Positions 11,661 to 24,420 of a stretch of DNA of 64,000 bases are shown here, one piece after another (the stretch's first letter is position 1; every line of letters starts with the position of its first letter). The stretch comes from Nageia nagi (Eukaryota > Pinophyta), in NCBI GenBank assembly GCA_050084985.1, contig JBITNC010000002.1:8556001-8620000 (forward strand), in the 5' to 3' direction. A model generated the notes under the pieces. The model was not told the DNA's origin, did not search any database, and worked only from the letters and a program-made list of their open reading frames with translations. The position numbers were made by a program, and so were the translations under genes.

Positions 11661-12430
11661 ATTTCTGAGGTGACTTGTCTACATCAATATCTAACCAGGT
11701 AAGTGCAACTAAAGAGTCTTTTGGATCATCAACATTCTCATTAGAAGTAGATTCTTCAATAAGTTCATTGAACTTTACATCTCTTGAAATAAACACGATT
11801 TTGTAGGATGGAGAGTAAATCCTGTAACCTCTATGCTGATTGTTATAACTCACAAAGATGCATTTTTTAGTCTTTTTATCTAACTTCTTTTTCTCAAAAA
11901 TAATATAGGAAAATGCTTCACAACCAAACACCTTAAGGTGTGAAATGTTAGGTTTTCTTCCTAACCATGCTTCAAAAAGAGTTTTACCCTAAATAACTTT
12001 TATGGGATACCTATTCAAAGTGTAAATAACAGAGCTTATAGCTTCAACCCATAAGAAACTAGAAAGATTATCCAACATGCATTTAGCCATTTTTATAATT
12101 ATCTTATTTTTGCTTTCGACAACATCATTCTGTTGAGGAGTGTATGGCATCATAAATTGCCTTTTGATCCCATACTTAGCATAATAGTCATCAAATACTT
12201 TTATAGTTAAGGTGTCCTAAATGTTAGTGCCAAAGATTACCTCTAGAACACACATTTGTACCAAAATGCATCTTTGATGGAACTTGATCCATAATGTAAA
12301 GGTTATCTTTCAGTGATCATTTAACCAAAGTGGCAAGTCCTTTCTTAATGCATCAGGAGTGAGTCAAACTCAAAAAAGTACTTTTTTTTTTAGCAATTTG
12401 GATTACAGAGAGAAGGTTCATTCTAAACTT
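11661..12430 (-). pseudogene. Copia B1 integrase remnant with core deletion
   Basis: The C-terminal side is readable (11659-11931: MFGCEAFSY, KKCIFVSYNNQHRGYRIYSP, VFISRDVKFNE). Compared with Copia B2, about 380 bases matching 22630-23010 are missing at about 12190. That removes most of the catalytic core and the stretch leading to the HHCC-type pre-integrase region. Confidence 0.75.
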
Positions 12431-13590
12431 AGGAATAGAGCACATTGTTAAGAACTTTCTCGTGAATCAACACACTTCTAATTCTTTGGATTTCAAGGGT
12501 AGAGTTATCACCTATCACAACTGTATCTTTTCTATACTCGTGAAAGTTTTCAAACTTTTTCTTTTCAAACCATAAGTGATTAGTGCAACTAGAATCAACA
12601 ATCCAATTAGACAAAAAAGTGCAAGACATGGAGTAGAGCGTTGTAGCAAAATTAGTATGAATATTCTTCTTTCCTTTGAATTTCTTTACATTTTCATTAT
12701 CTTTTTTCTTTTCCTCTCTTTTCTTTTTGTAGCAATCTTCTTTGTGACCTTGGATGTCATAATAGTTACAATTATCATCAAACTTTTCCTTAGGATATAA
12801 ATTGTTTGCTTTACCTTTTTTATTTTTTTGCTTGAAATGGTTGTTATTGCCATTATTCTTACTGTTGTTGTTATCATTGCCTCTTTTCTTAAACCTTTTA
12901 GAGGAAGAAAGATAAGATTTCTTTTGATGGTTGAACTTTTTTTAAAAGGAGTTTTAGTTGTTCCAAGAGCAACGTTATTATCTTTAGAAGAAGAATTCAA
13001 CATTTTTTTGTTAAGGGTTTCCTCATACTTCAAAAGGTACCTAAAAAGATTCTCAAGAGAAGATTTTTTTATCATCAAATCTTGTTTCCATAACCGTTAT
13101 AAAGTTTTTAAACTTTGAAAAAAAGTTTTGAAGAATTATGAAGACCATAAACTCATTATTAATCCAATTGCACTAAGCAACAAGTTGGGTCTTTAGATCA
13201 ATGATTTTGTTCAAGTAGATAGTCACATTTTCGTCTTCCCTTTGACGAGAATGAAATAACTTTTGGAGAATGGTAAACTTTCTTGAAAAATTTGAACCAA
13301 GGTAGATTTGCTTAAGTTTATCCCAAGCTTTCTTCGTCGAAGTTGACGAGGAAATCATCAAGAGCACATCATCTGAAATTACTCGATAAATCATAAAGGT
13401 CGTCAACTCATTCTTTGTGTTGTAAGCTTTTAGTGCTTTCTCATCTGTAGGAGGTACAAAATTCTCGTTCATAATTTGTCAAAGCTTCCTTACCTGCAAT
13501 TCAACTCTCATCCATGGTTCTCAAATTCCAAAGTTAGAACCATCAAGAATGTGTTTGAGAAAAAAAGATTCTCCCATTTGCTACACAGAA
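12429..13590 (-). pseudogene. Copia B1 gag and protease
   Basis: Gag starts at about 13580 with MGESFF and GSNFGI, where Trp codons of the family appear as TGA. It runs on through 13173-13472 (ENFVPPTDEKALKAYNTKNE; TKKAWDKLKQIYLGSN), and a CNY...GHKEDCY-like zinc knuckle lies near 12730-12780. The protease at 12429-12629 has WIVDSSCTNHL, where the family active site is DSG, followed by VVIGDNSTLEI. Broken by frameshifts. Confidence 0.85.
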
Positions 13591-16104
13591 ATGTGAAATA
13601 ATAAGCATGTGGTTCAATAAATAATATTAAATGTTAAATTTTAACTAGCTAAATAATACATGTTACATTTAACATTAGAGATATGCTTGATTTGATTCAC
13701 AAATGCAAATGTTTTGCAACTCAAATATACATCTCATGTACCAAAATATATTTTTCATCTCAAGAACTGTAAATGTAGAATGACATTGTTGAGGTTTGTT
13801 TTTTTATCTAAAACTTATGCCTTCACCTAGATGCCCACATAAGAGGAGCCCAAGTACTACCAATCTTCAACCAATTTGTCTTATTTTTAATATTTACATT
13901 TTTGTTTACATAAGTAAATAAAGCAAAAATGCGAAACATGAAAAAAAGAGCATAAGTAAAACATCATCCATTCAAAATTTGAAATCTCAAAATTTGAAAT
14001 CTAAATGTCCAATGGGTTTTGTTTATCAACCCTTAAAGAACATCTTTCACATTATTTCTAATTCTTGCATAAGTCCATTTTAGCATAAAGAAGTAATTAC
14101 ATCATAACTTAAGAATTTAAGTAATATGCATGCATCATTTATTTAAAAAATTAAGTCTTAAACATGTACCATTAGTTTTAAAAAAAATTAAATCTTAAGT
14201 ATGCATCATTAACTTAAAAAATTTAAGTCTTAAGTATGCATCATTAACTTAAAAAATTTAAATCCTAAGCATGCATTATTAACTTAAAACATTTAAATCT
14301 TAAGCATGCATCATTAACTTAAAAAGATTTAAGTTCTAAGTATGCATCATTAATTTAAAAAATTTAAGTTCTAAGCATGCATCATTAACTTAAAAAAATT
14401 TAAGTCCTAAGTGTGCATCATTAATTTAAAAAATTGAAGTCTTAAACATGCATCATTAACTTAAAAAATTTAAATCCTAAATATGTATCATTAATTTGAA
14501 AATTTAAGTCTTAAGCATAAACACGCAACTCTTTAACTTTAAAGTAAAAAATCAAATAAGAAATTATACAAATTCCTCTTTCTTATTTAAAGATTTATCT
14601 CTAAAAGTGGCATACTAAATAATTTATCTTTAAAAGTATTTGCATGCTAAAAAAAAAATTCTAAGTATGTATTAATATTTTAAGTAAAAAAATAAGTTTT
14701 TTTACCAACCATGAAGATGTTAAAAAAAATTGATTTTTTTTTTTTTTCTAAAATACCTCCATTAAAACATTGCACAACTATCTACAAAAATAAATGCTAC
14801 TAGGAGCCTCATACTCCACGCCAAGCTCATTAAAAGAAACTCAAGAAGGTCTCTTAGAAGCAACAAGAAAGTAGGGTGACCATTTATTATAGAGCATTTA
14901 TTGTAACGTAAGAAGATTTCTTTTGAGCATTCAAATAATAAAAGGCGGAAAAGAAAATAAGTCATAGGTTTGAGGAGAAGGCTGAAATAAAAAAAAGAGA
15001 GGGGAGAGCGAGCGGCACGAGGTAAGCTAGTCATCCTCAAACCACCAAAAGAAATGGTATGACGCTAAACAGAGGAATGGTGGATGGAGCAGTGGATCAG
15101 AGGGAGGTGCAGGCAGGAGTCAAGCTACATAGGGTTTTAGACACCCCCAAGTCAACTCACCTTCCACACAAGCAGAGAGCAGTATAGGCCATGTGAACTA
15201 GTCTGAAACAAAAGGATGGTTGAGCAATCTAAGGCGACGAAGCCACCCAGCTGGCGAGGAACCCCCTTTGGGTGTAAACAATGGAACATCATGCTATGTG
15301 GGTTGAAACCCTTAAAGCAGAAGGATGGTTGAGCGATAGGCATCGAAAGGAGGCGGAAAGGACCAAAAGGCGACAATCAAGTGAACCCCCCAACGACTAT
15401 CGGTTGGGCTCAAAGCCCCCTTCTTTTTTTTTATGCGTAACAGTTTGACACCAACCTAGGGCGGAAGGCCACTATGCAGCAGTTGGAATGAATAATCCAA
15501 TTTTTTTGAAGTTGCCCCTCTACATTAAAAAAAATGCCTTCTAATTTTGTAATTACAGAGAAGAGAAAATTGAATTGTTTTTTTGTAATAAAAGTTTTTC
15601 TTTTTATTATTACTATTAAAACCTTATTTTTTTTTGAAACAATGATAGACTCATAAAAAATAATCTTTTATAGGAATAAAACATTTACAATTATTTTAAA
15701 AAATGGTAATAATTTTAGTAAATGGTAGTTAAAAAGTATGTAATTACCTTCCATAGCATTAAAAAAATTATAGAATACTACTATAATTTTTAATAAAAGA
15801 ATTAAGGTAGGCAAAAAAAAGGATTATAGCAATATATAAAGCAACTTTGTAATAAAAATTGCAACTAGCATAGAAATTGTTAGTATGAATAACAATTATA
15901 TTGAATTGTTATTAAAACAATTGCCTCAAAAATAATGAACTAGCACAAACATATATGTTAGTATCATTAGTGAAATAAGTCCAGAAAAATTGGAGGTTAT
16001 ACCTTCTCTTGATTTTACCTTACAATGAAAAGTAAGATAGGAATGAAGAAGAGCTTCCACACCAAAGATGTAAAGAGGAGCTTCTAAGGAGCTCTAATAG
16101 CAAA
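13591..16104 (-). other. Copia B1 leader between 5' LTR and gag
   Basis: About 2.5 kb with no conserved coding frame. Two minus-strand frames (14762-15040 and 15152-15376) show no known domain and do not persist as frames in the matching part of Copia B2. The primer site next to the LTR reads TGCTATTAGAGCTCC on the minus strand, related to the tRNA-Met site TGGTATCAGAGC. It contains the 35-bp minisatellite described separately. Confidence 0.6.
14128..14519. repeat. 35-bp minisatellite, about 11 copies, in the Copia B1 leader
   Basis: The core ATGCATCATTAACTTAAAAA, followed by a variable TTTAAGTCTTAAGT-like part, repeats every 35 or 36 bases, marked by CATCATT-like words from 14134 to 14488. 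Units differ by substitutions and one-base indels. The matching place in Copia B2 (about 25260-25375) holds only about three degenerate units. Confidence 0.9.
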
Positions 16105-16603
16105 TGTGAGAGTTGAACTATAACATAAATAACTCTATATTTCCAAGATCACATGTAAGCTCACAAATCATATCTAACAGACTCACAAAGCAATCTCACA
16201 AAGATAACACAAAATATAAGTGGTTCCTCCAACTAAGAGTATATCCATTAATTAGATCTCACTTTATTCATAAAAATGAACTCTTACAAATCTTCTAATC
16301 TTATCTCCTAAGCACTATCTTATAGCATAACTTTACTTGACAAATTGGTGTGTGATCCAAAAAGGGATTTTTCTATTTATAGACCAAAATCTCTCTTTGG
16401 ATCATCCTTTTATCCAATGTACAAAAGCATGACATACACATCCTTTTACCCAAGGGGAATGCTCATGACATGGAGCGTAGGATAAGTTACATTATCATAT
16501 CCATATAAATACTTAAGGTATCAAGTGATACCCTCAAGTATTAGTGAACTTATATAGAAGATTATTACATAACCTTTACAATAATACATTATACATTCCA
16601 ACA
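16105..16603 (-). repeat. Copia B1 5' LTR
   Basis: Partner of 8840-9338. The inner edge (plus strand TGTGAGAGTTGAACTATAAC) follows the leader. The outer edge ends TACATTCCAACA at 16603. The sequence then returns to LINE. Confidence 0.9.
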
Positions 16604-19303
16604 CTAATGTGGTGCGGGATATACCTCTTGCTCTAAATATAGCGAGATAGGGTGTCAAACAAGAGCCTTTCGATTGTGGCCTAATCCGAACTCTTCAAGC
16701 TAAGGCCCTAAACCTTGGAACCATATAATACTGCAAGAGTAACCAAAGTGTGGAATAACTAGAGCTTGGATGGGATATCTTGGAAATGTAGCTAGATGCA
16801 CTATCTCTTTAGGGAGGAAACTACTACATATCCTCATCGTACTTTGGGTGGGGCTGTCGCTCGCATAGAGAATTGAGGTCCCAAGAAGAGCACACCTAGA
16901 TAGGTTTAAGATGTAGCAATCTAAATAATCATATCTCATAAGTGATAGGAGTCTGGTCAACAATGGCCTTCGAGGTGTTGAAGACCACAATATTAGTTTT
17001 ATTGAGATTAACCACCAAATCTTGTCTGGTGCTAAAAAAATCGAGGGTATCCATCAAACATTGAAGACCCTATGTGGTATGAGAGAGTAGTATAATATAA
17101 TCGACAAAGAGGATGGGAACATGCATGTCATGTAGGAGACATCCGATGTCGATACCTATAGTCTTTAGTATAATTGACTCCAACTCATCAATATATAGAC
17201 CAAAGAGAGTCGCAGAAAGCAGGCAACCTTGCTTCACCTTGATGGTGCTATGAATCGTGTTAGATAGACTCTTTGTAGTATGCACCCTCCCTAAAATTAA
17301 CTCATACAAATTCAAGAGGGCTATAAGGCCTAGCTCAGGGATCCCTAATCATCTAATTTTATCCATGAGTTTGTTGCATAGGATGGTATCAAAAGCCTTC
17401 TTGAAATCCATAAAATAGCTAAAGATTGGGGTCTTCCAAAACTTGGCCTCCTTAATAATCCCTCAAAGAGTGAGGATGTGGTCAATGGTGCGATGATCTC
17501 TGCAAAAACCTACCTATCCTTCTGCTTTAAAGTCTTGGGCATCTACCAACTGAGATGTGTAATGATCGAGAATGGTGGCATATAGCTTGGCCAAAGTGTG
17601 GCCAATCATAATGGTGCAATAATTGCTCAGGTCACAAGGGTCACTTGATTTGTGGATGGGGTGGATAATGTTCAGGGTCCAGGGGGTGGGGAAGCTAATG
17701 CAAAGGATGGTGTTGAAGAGGTGGGAGAGGAAGGGGGAAAAATGGAACTAGCATGCTTGAGATACTTGGCTTGAAGGTTTTCGATGTCAAGTGCTTTCCT
17801 AGAGCTAAGCTTGTAGATGGCTTTATGGACGAGGGTGGGGGAAAAGAAGTCAAAGGAAGAAGGGTGAGTGATAATGGGTGAAGGGATGTGGTTTGGATTG
17901 GTGTAGAGATTAGAGGCATAGATGCTACAATCTTGGAGGGAGATGATGCTAGTGTGATGTTTTTTGGGTGAGAAAGAGCACCAAAATAATTTGGGGTTGA
18001 TGTGGAGCATCAAGATGATATCATGTTATCTTTTGTCCAAGAAGTGGCACTCCTTGGCTCCTAAGAGTCGATAGTAAGAGCGATGTAGGGAATGGATGAC
18101 ATGAGGAGGGTTTGCAAAGGTTATGGCTTGTTTGAGATGGCAATGGCTAAATTTACACTTCATATCAAACCATTAGTTTACCGAAGAGTGACCTAGATGT
18201 CGAGGGTGGGTGCTATGAGGAAAAATTTGCATGATAGTGGAGTGTAAGGTCTTAGAAAGGAAAAGTGCCTGGTCATTGATGGAGGAGAAAGAGTGCATGT
18301 GGGGAAGTTTTTATTTTAGAACAAAGCTATAGTTGGGGTCAAGGTCCTTATCAAAGTGGATGATTATGTAAGGTGTGGGGCCGATGGGATGATGGGTTGA
18401 CATAGGAGGGGGAGAGGGGAGTTCATAAGCATAAGTGTCTGGTGGGCATGGTCAGTAAGGGAGAGACATGGAGCAACATGGAAGGTCTAACATAGGAGGA
18501 CAAGTGGGGGGCTAACCATGATGTAGTCCACAACACTGGACCCACTTGCATGGGGAAAACATATGTGGTGATAAGAGTGGGGGAATTGAGCAATACCATT
18601 TAAAATCATGAGGTCGTGAGTCTCTCTAAGCTCAAGGAGAGATCTTCCATAAGAGGAGGTGGGCATAATATCATAAAATGCTCGTTGGAGCTTAGCATCC
18701 TACTCTAAGGCCCTAAGGTGGAGAGGATCTATCTTTCCATCAAAGTACTATGTCTAGAGACTTCTTATCCTACCATTGAAGTCCCCTACTAAGATGATAT
18801 CCCTTAGCACTGTATATCTAAAGATCTTAGGGGAGAGATCCAGGAATGGAGACTCACCCTCTTTATGGATGGCATAATGTAAGGGCACTAGAGGGAAGCA
18901 ACAACCTGCAATGTATAGTCTCTAGAGAGGTGGTGGTCTTAAGATGGATGACCAAATGTATCATGTATGCATGTCAATCCCCTCCACTCGTATCCTATGA
19001 TGCACATGATCACTGACTAAGAAGGCTACCCCTCCTGAGCCACACTCATATCTACCCTAGTGTGTAGAGGTCCTAATTATAAAGATCCAAGAATAGCCAG
19101 TGAAGGGGGAAGACCCTTGATAACCCTCTCATGTGTCTTTGTGAAAAGGATCAAGTTTGTATTATGAATGATGTCACAAACTAATTCTAGTGAAGACCAA
19201 ATCATGTCATTACAGTTGCAAACTATAAATGTGAGCACTATAGGGGTAACTTGCTAATGTCATTGTGGGGGTTTGGGGTGAACCCAACCTAAGGGAGGGG
19301 TAT
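16604..19303 (-). pseudogene. LINE ORF2: endonuclease and reverse transcriptase, broken
   Basis: On the minus strand the endonuclease lies at about 19250-18400, with the clear block ILVGDFNGRIR near 18760-18811 (GDFN is the apurinic-endonuclease-like motif). A linker follows with KLFWCSFSPKKH (about 17980), then KAIYKLSSRKA (near 17800). The RT has MDFKKAFDTIL (about 17400), VKQGCLLSATLFGLYIDELE (17200) and FVDYIILL (17100), a decayed FADD box. The catalytic residues are lost and there are stops and frameshifts. The part next to Copia B1 is the post-RT region (16700-16990). GGTAT at 19299-19303 is the left B2 target copy. Confidence 0.85.
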
Positions 19304-19801
19304 TGAGAGAATTGAACTATAACATGAACTACTCTAAACTTTCAAGATATCATGAAATCTCATACTAACATCAAGATAACTCAAGAAGATAATCTCATAA
19401 AGTAACATAAGATATAAGTGGTTTCTCAAACTAGGAGTACACCCACCAATTAGATCTCACTTCATTCACAAATATGAATCTTTTACAATTCTTCTAACTC
19501 ATATACCAAATACTATCATATAGCATAGCTTTACTCCACCAATTGGTATATGATCTAAAAAGGGAGCCTTCTATTTATAGGCCAAAATCCCTCTTTGGAT
19601 CACCCTTTTACCTAATGTACAAAAGCATAACATGCACATCCTTTTACCCAAGGGGCATGCTCATGATATGGAGTGTAGGATAAGTTACATTATCATATTC
19701 ACTTAAATACTTAAGGTATCAAATGACACCCTTAAGTATTAGTGAACTTACATAGAAGATTATTACATAACCTTTACAATAATGCTTTATACATTCCAAC
19801 A
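19304..19801 (-). repeat. Copia B2 3' LTR
   Basis: Plus strand from TGAGAGAATTGAACTATAAC to TACATTCCAACA, paired with 27146-27643. The polypurine tract lies directly at 19802-19810. Confidence 0.9.
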
Positions 19802-20799
19802 CTCCCCCTTAATGCAATATTGGAATAGAGCAAAAAAGAGAGAAGGAAGAGAGAAAGTAAGAGAGTTCTCTAAATAGATACAAAAAATATTAGAATTTTT
19901 CATATATTTATGAAATAAAAAAGATCTAGTTTGAGACTCACTACTTTGCCAAATACAATCATTAACCATAATCAGTTTCAATGTGAAATAGTCATCCAAT
20001 TAGAAGTCATGAAGAGTCTCCAAGACCCTACATACCTGAATTAAGTAATATGTAATCTCAAAAAAATAGCTCAAAATAATAAGATTAATTAGATGCAATA
20101 TATTCATATTAACTAGGATAGATGAATCGCACAAATACCATCATGAACTAATCAATGGTGTACTATAAGTCATCACAAAGATGCCAAGCTAGAAAACTCA
20201 TAATCACCTATTGTATATAAAAATATGTTGATTATCATTACAAAATAGATCATGCACATATGAGTTTTTCACATATAGATAACTAAACAGTACTAAAAGA
20301 CACATAAGAGTTCCTCACATATGAATAACTGAATAGTGCTAGATTGACCAATCTTTTTGTTTTAAAAATTTGTACAAGTTCTTCATGTAGAGTGAATTTA
20401 CCATGAAGTTGTACAACAAAATCAATACTATACAACATAAAATCTTTCTAAAGGTGAAGGTATCATGATAAACATGAATTTGACATAAGAATTCAAACTT
20501 CACTCTCTTTTTAGGGTAATTTTACCATCCTAATAGCATTCCTAAACTTACAGAACTGAGCTTCCAAGAGGGGCTTGGTGAACAAATCAACGAAGTTCAA
20601 GGTGGATGGAAAATACTTTAAATGTATGATGCCATCAAGAACCTTCTCTTTGATAAATTGGGCATGGATTTCCACATGTTTTATTTTCTAATGAAACATA
20701 GTATTTTTAACCCAAAAAATAGCTAATTGATTATTTAAAGAAATCAAAGATGAGCCAACTTGCTCATATCTAATTTTTTTTAAAAGATGCTTTAGCTAA

Positions 20800-21980
20800 A
20801 TAGCTTCCTAGGCTGCAATAGATATGGTACGATATTCAGCTTCTATGGTGGAAAGAAAAATAGTAGGTTGCTTCTTGGAAGCTTAAGAGATAGCATCTGA
20901 ACCAATGCTAAACACATATGCAAAGGTTAATTTTATATCATCTCTATCTCTTCCATAATCAAAATCTAAAAATTTAGAGAAAATAAGGTAACTTATATTA
21001 CTTGAGAGTAAGATTTTTAGTCCCTGCAACATACCTTAAGATTTGCTTAACAACATTGAGATGCTCAACATAAGATTTTTGCATGAATTGTGCCATCAGA
21101 TTCACTGCAAAGGTAATATCTAGCTTGGATATAATCAAATATAGAAGACTACTAATTAATTGCCTGTAAGCTATAGCATCAACCAACTAAAAGTTGGAGC
21201 TCAAAAAAATAATAATTCTAAGAGATTGAGATCATAACATATCTACATTCCTCTATTCTAAATTTTCGTAAGATGTCTGATATATACTTAGATTGATTAA
21301 GATAAATATAATCCTCATATTGGTATACTTGCATTCCAAAGTAATAGTGCAAAAAATCAATATTAGTTATTTCAAATGTTACCTTAAATTTGGATATGCA
21401 CTCTTGAATGATTTCATCATTGTTCTCAGTAATCAAAAGATTATTTACATAAAAGAGAATCAAGACCATATCTATTATTTGAGTGAGCACATATAAATTG
21501 AAGTCTAAAAAATACTTAGAGAAATTAATGTTTACAAAATACTTTGAAATCTTTCTGTACCAGGCTTTTGGTGCTTGCTTAAATTCATATAATAACTTAT
21601 TTAGCTTACATATAATAGACTCTTTTCCTTTTACAATGAACCTTTCTGGTTGATTTATGAAGATTTTCACATCTAAGCCACCATTGAGAAATTCACTCTT
21701 AACATGAAGTTAAAAAACTTTTCATCTTTAAGCTATGAATAGAGCAAAGATAATTCTTATAGTAGACATCTTTGCCATGGGAGTAAAGGTTTCTTCATAA
21801 TCTATATTGTATTTCTAAGTAAAACCTTTGTTACTAACCTTACCATGTATTTCTCAATATTTCTAATAGAATTGAACTTAATCTTAAAAATCTATTTATT
21901 ACCAATCACATTCTTCTCATTGGAATAAGGAACTAAATCATAAGTTTTATTTTTCATAAGCATCTCATATTCTACTTTCA
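20800..21980 (-). pseudogene. Copia B2 reverse transcriptase and RNase H
   Basis: One open frame, 21218-21670, holds INQPERFIVKGKES, CKLNKLLYEFKQAPKAWY and FYVNNLLITENNDEI, where the family has YVDD. It continues to FHYYxGMQVYQYED-like sequence and KYISDILRKF. A second frame (20998-21186) has YRQLISSLLYLI and DITFAVNLMAQFMQ. RNase H follows at 20800-20900 but is strongly decayed. Confidence 0.85.
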
Positions 21981-22099
21981 TGGGTTCTATCTAGAACTCT
22001 TGCTTAGAAGCTTCTTTGAAAATTGAGAGCTCATGCTTGTTGTCAATCTTGACAAATAAAGATTTGTTTAAGGTCATGCTTCTTGTTACCCTTTATGTT

Positions 22100-23420
22100 G
22101 AAAAATTTTATTCTTAAGATGACTTATTTACATCGATATCTAACTAATTAGATGCAACTGAAGAGTCCTCTGGATCATCAACATCCTCATTAGAAGCATA
22201 TTCTTTAGGAAGTTTATTAAACTTTACATCCCTTGAAATAAATACGACTTTATAAGATGGAGAGTAGATCTTATAGCCTCTATGCTGACTATAATAACCC
22301 ATAAAGATGAATTTTTTAGCTCTTTTGTCCAACTTTTTTTTTTATCAAAAATAATGTAAGAGAATGCTTCATAACCAAATACCTTAAGGTGAAAATATTA
22401 AGTTTTCTTCTTGACCATGCCTCAAAAAAAGTTTTATCCTAAATGATTTTTGTAGGACACCTATTCAAGGTGTAAATAGTAGTTTTCATAGCTTCATCGT
22501 ACAAAAAATAAAAAGATTACCCAACATGCATCTAACCATTTTTATAATCATTCTATTTTTTTTATAACATCATTGTACTGAGAAGTGTATGGAATTGTAA
22601 ACTACCTTTTAATTTCATACTTAAAGCAATAAATATTGAATTCATTAATATTATATTCTTCATTATTATTTGATCTCAACATTTTAATTTTAAGGTTAGT
22701 TTGATTCTTAATAAAAGCTTTAAAAATCTTAAAACTCATAAAAGTTTGATCTGTGTTCAAGTAGATACTCAAAGGTTATCTTACTAAAGTCATCAATGAA
22801 GGTAAAGTTGTTAGATGCTCCTCCAAGTGACTTAGTTTGTAATGAATCCATCAAATCTAAATGCACAAGTTGAAGAGGTTGAGATGCTCTTGTTGCCTTA
22901 TCTTTTTCAAATTTTTATCTATGCATTTTAACAAAAATACACTTTTTGCATAGACTAATCGAATAAAAAATTGAAGGTAAACCTTTCGTAAGTTCTTGGT
23001 CTTTCATGACTTGAATACTTTTATGGTTAAGGTGTTCTAAACATTGGTACCAAAGATTACCTCTAGAACATAAACTTGTAGTAAGACATATTTTTAATAA
23101 AATTTAATCTATAATGTAGAGATCATCTTTCATTGATCCTTTAACCAACGTGGTAAATCTTTTTTAAATGCACCAAAATTAAGAGTTTTACTTAAAAAGT
23201 ACCATTTTTTAGCAATTTAGATCATAAAAAGAAGGTTTATCTTAAGCTTAAGAACATAAAGCACATTATCAAGAACCTTCCCATGAATCAACACACTCCT
23301 AATTTTTTGGACTTCAAGGGTAGAGTTATCATCTATCAAAACTGCATCTTTTCTATACTTATGAAAGTTTTCAAAAAAAAAAATTTCAAAGCATAGGTGA
23401 TTAATGCTACCAATTAACAA
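22100..23420 (-). pseudogene. Copia B2 protease and integrase
   Basis: The protease frame, 23217-23420, has an altered active site (the DSG of the family reads as a damaged LIGS) and VLIDDNSTLEVQKIRSVLIH. Integrase follows, with HLVHLDLMDS-like sequence near 22860 and, at 22144-22332, KKFIFMGYYSQHRGYKIYSP and VFISRDVKFNK. Several stops. The 22630-23010 part is absent from Copia B1. Confidence 0.75.
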
Positions 23421-24420
23421 TCCAATCAGATAAAAAAGAGTAAGATATGGAGTAAAAGGTCATAACAAAATCAACTTGAAAATTCTTCTTTCTTTTAGAG
23501 TTCTTTACATTCCCATTACATTTATTCTTTTTCTCTCTTTTCTTTTTGTAGCAATCAACTTTTTTGTGACCTTGGATGCAACAATAGTTACAATTACCAT
23601 CAAACTTTTTTTTAAGATATAGATTATTTGCTTTACCTTTTCTATCTTTTTTATTAAAGTAGTTATTATTATCGTTATTCTTGTTGCTATTATTCGTACT
23701 GCTATTGTAGCCGTTACCTTTTTTCTCAAACCTTTTGGAGAAAGAAAGATAAGATTTCTTTTGATGGTTGAACTTCTTCTTCAAAGAAATTTTGGTTACT
23801 CTAAGAGCAATGTTATGATCTTTAGAAAAAATCATCATCTTTTTGTTAAGGGTTTCTTCATGTTTCAAAAGAAGCCTAAAAAAGTTCTCAAAGGAGAAAA
23901 CTTCTTCATCGTCATCAAGCCTTATTTTTATAACTTTCATAAAGTTTTCAAACTTTGAATAAAAGCTTTGAAGAATGATGAAGACCATGAACTCATCATT
24001 GATCCAATTGCACTCATAAGCAATAAGTTGGGTCTTTAGGTTAATTTTATTCAAGTAGATAGTCATATTTTCATCTTCCTTTTAACGAGATTGAAATAAC
24101 TTTTGGAGAATAGTGAACCTTATTGAAAATTTTGAACCATGGTATATTTGCTTAAGCTTATCCTAAGCTTCATTTATCGAGGTTGAAGAGAAAATCATCA
24201 AAAACACATAATCTAAAACTACACAAAAAATTATAAAGGTTGCCAACTCATTCTTTGTATTATAAGCTTCTAGTGCCTTTTCATCTATAGAAGGTACAAG
24301 ATTCTCATTCACTATTTACCAAAGTTTTTTTGTTTGCAATTTAACTCTCATCCATGGTTTCTAATTTTAAAAATTAGAACCATCAAGAATATGTTTAGGT
24401 AAGAAGTTATCTCCTATTTA
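23407..24420 (-). pseudogene. Copia B2 gag with intact zinc knuckle
   Basis: A 219-codon frame at 23407-24066 starts at MTIYLNKI and includes DDDEEVFSFENFFRLLLKHE, a Lys/Asn-rich stretch and CNYCCIQGHKKVDC, a complete CX2CX4HX4C knuckle. The N-terminal part (24067-24420) is readable only in pieces, including a damaged GTRF-like start region. Confidence 0.85.

Larger units (their letters stand above)
8840..16603 (-). mobile_element. Copia B1: LTR retrotransposon in the LINE
   Basis: Minus-strand Ty1/Copia element with LTRs at 8840-9338 (3') and 16105-16603 (5'). Gag, protease, a shortened integrase, RT and RNase H follow in Copia order from 13590 down to 10171. Flanks ATAAT (8835-8839) and CTAAT (16604-16608) agree at four of five positions. 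The internal part opposite the 5' LTR is a long non-coding leader of about 2.5 kb. It belongs to the same family as Copia B2 (19304-27643); frames and LTRs align throughout. Many stops: a dead copy. Confidence 0.9.

Noticed and set aside
14128-14519. CRISPR-like array
   Set aside because: Units are contiguous and degenerate without unique spacers, in a plant retrotransposon leader; it is a minisatellite.
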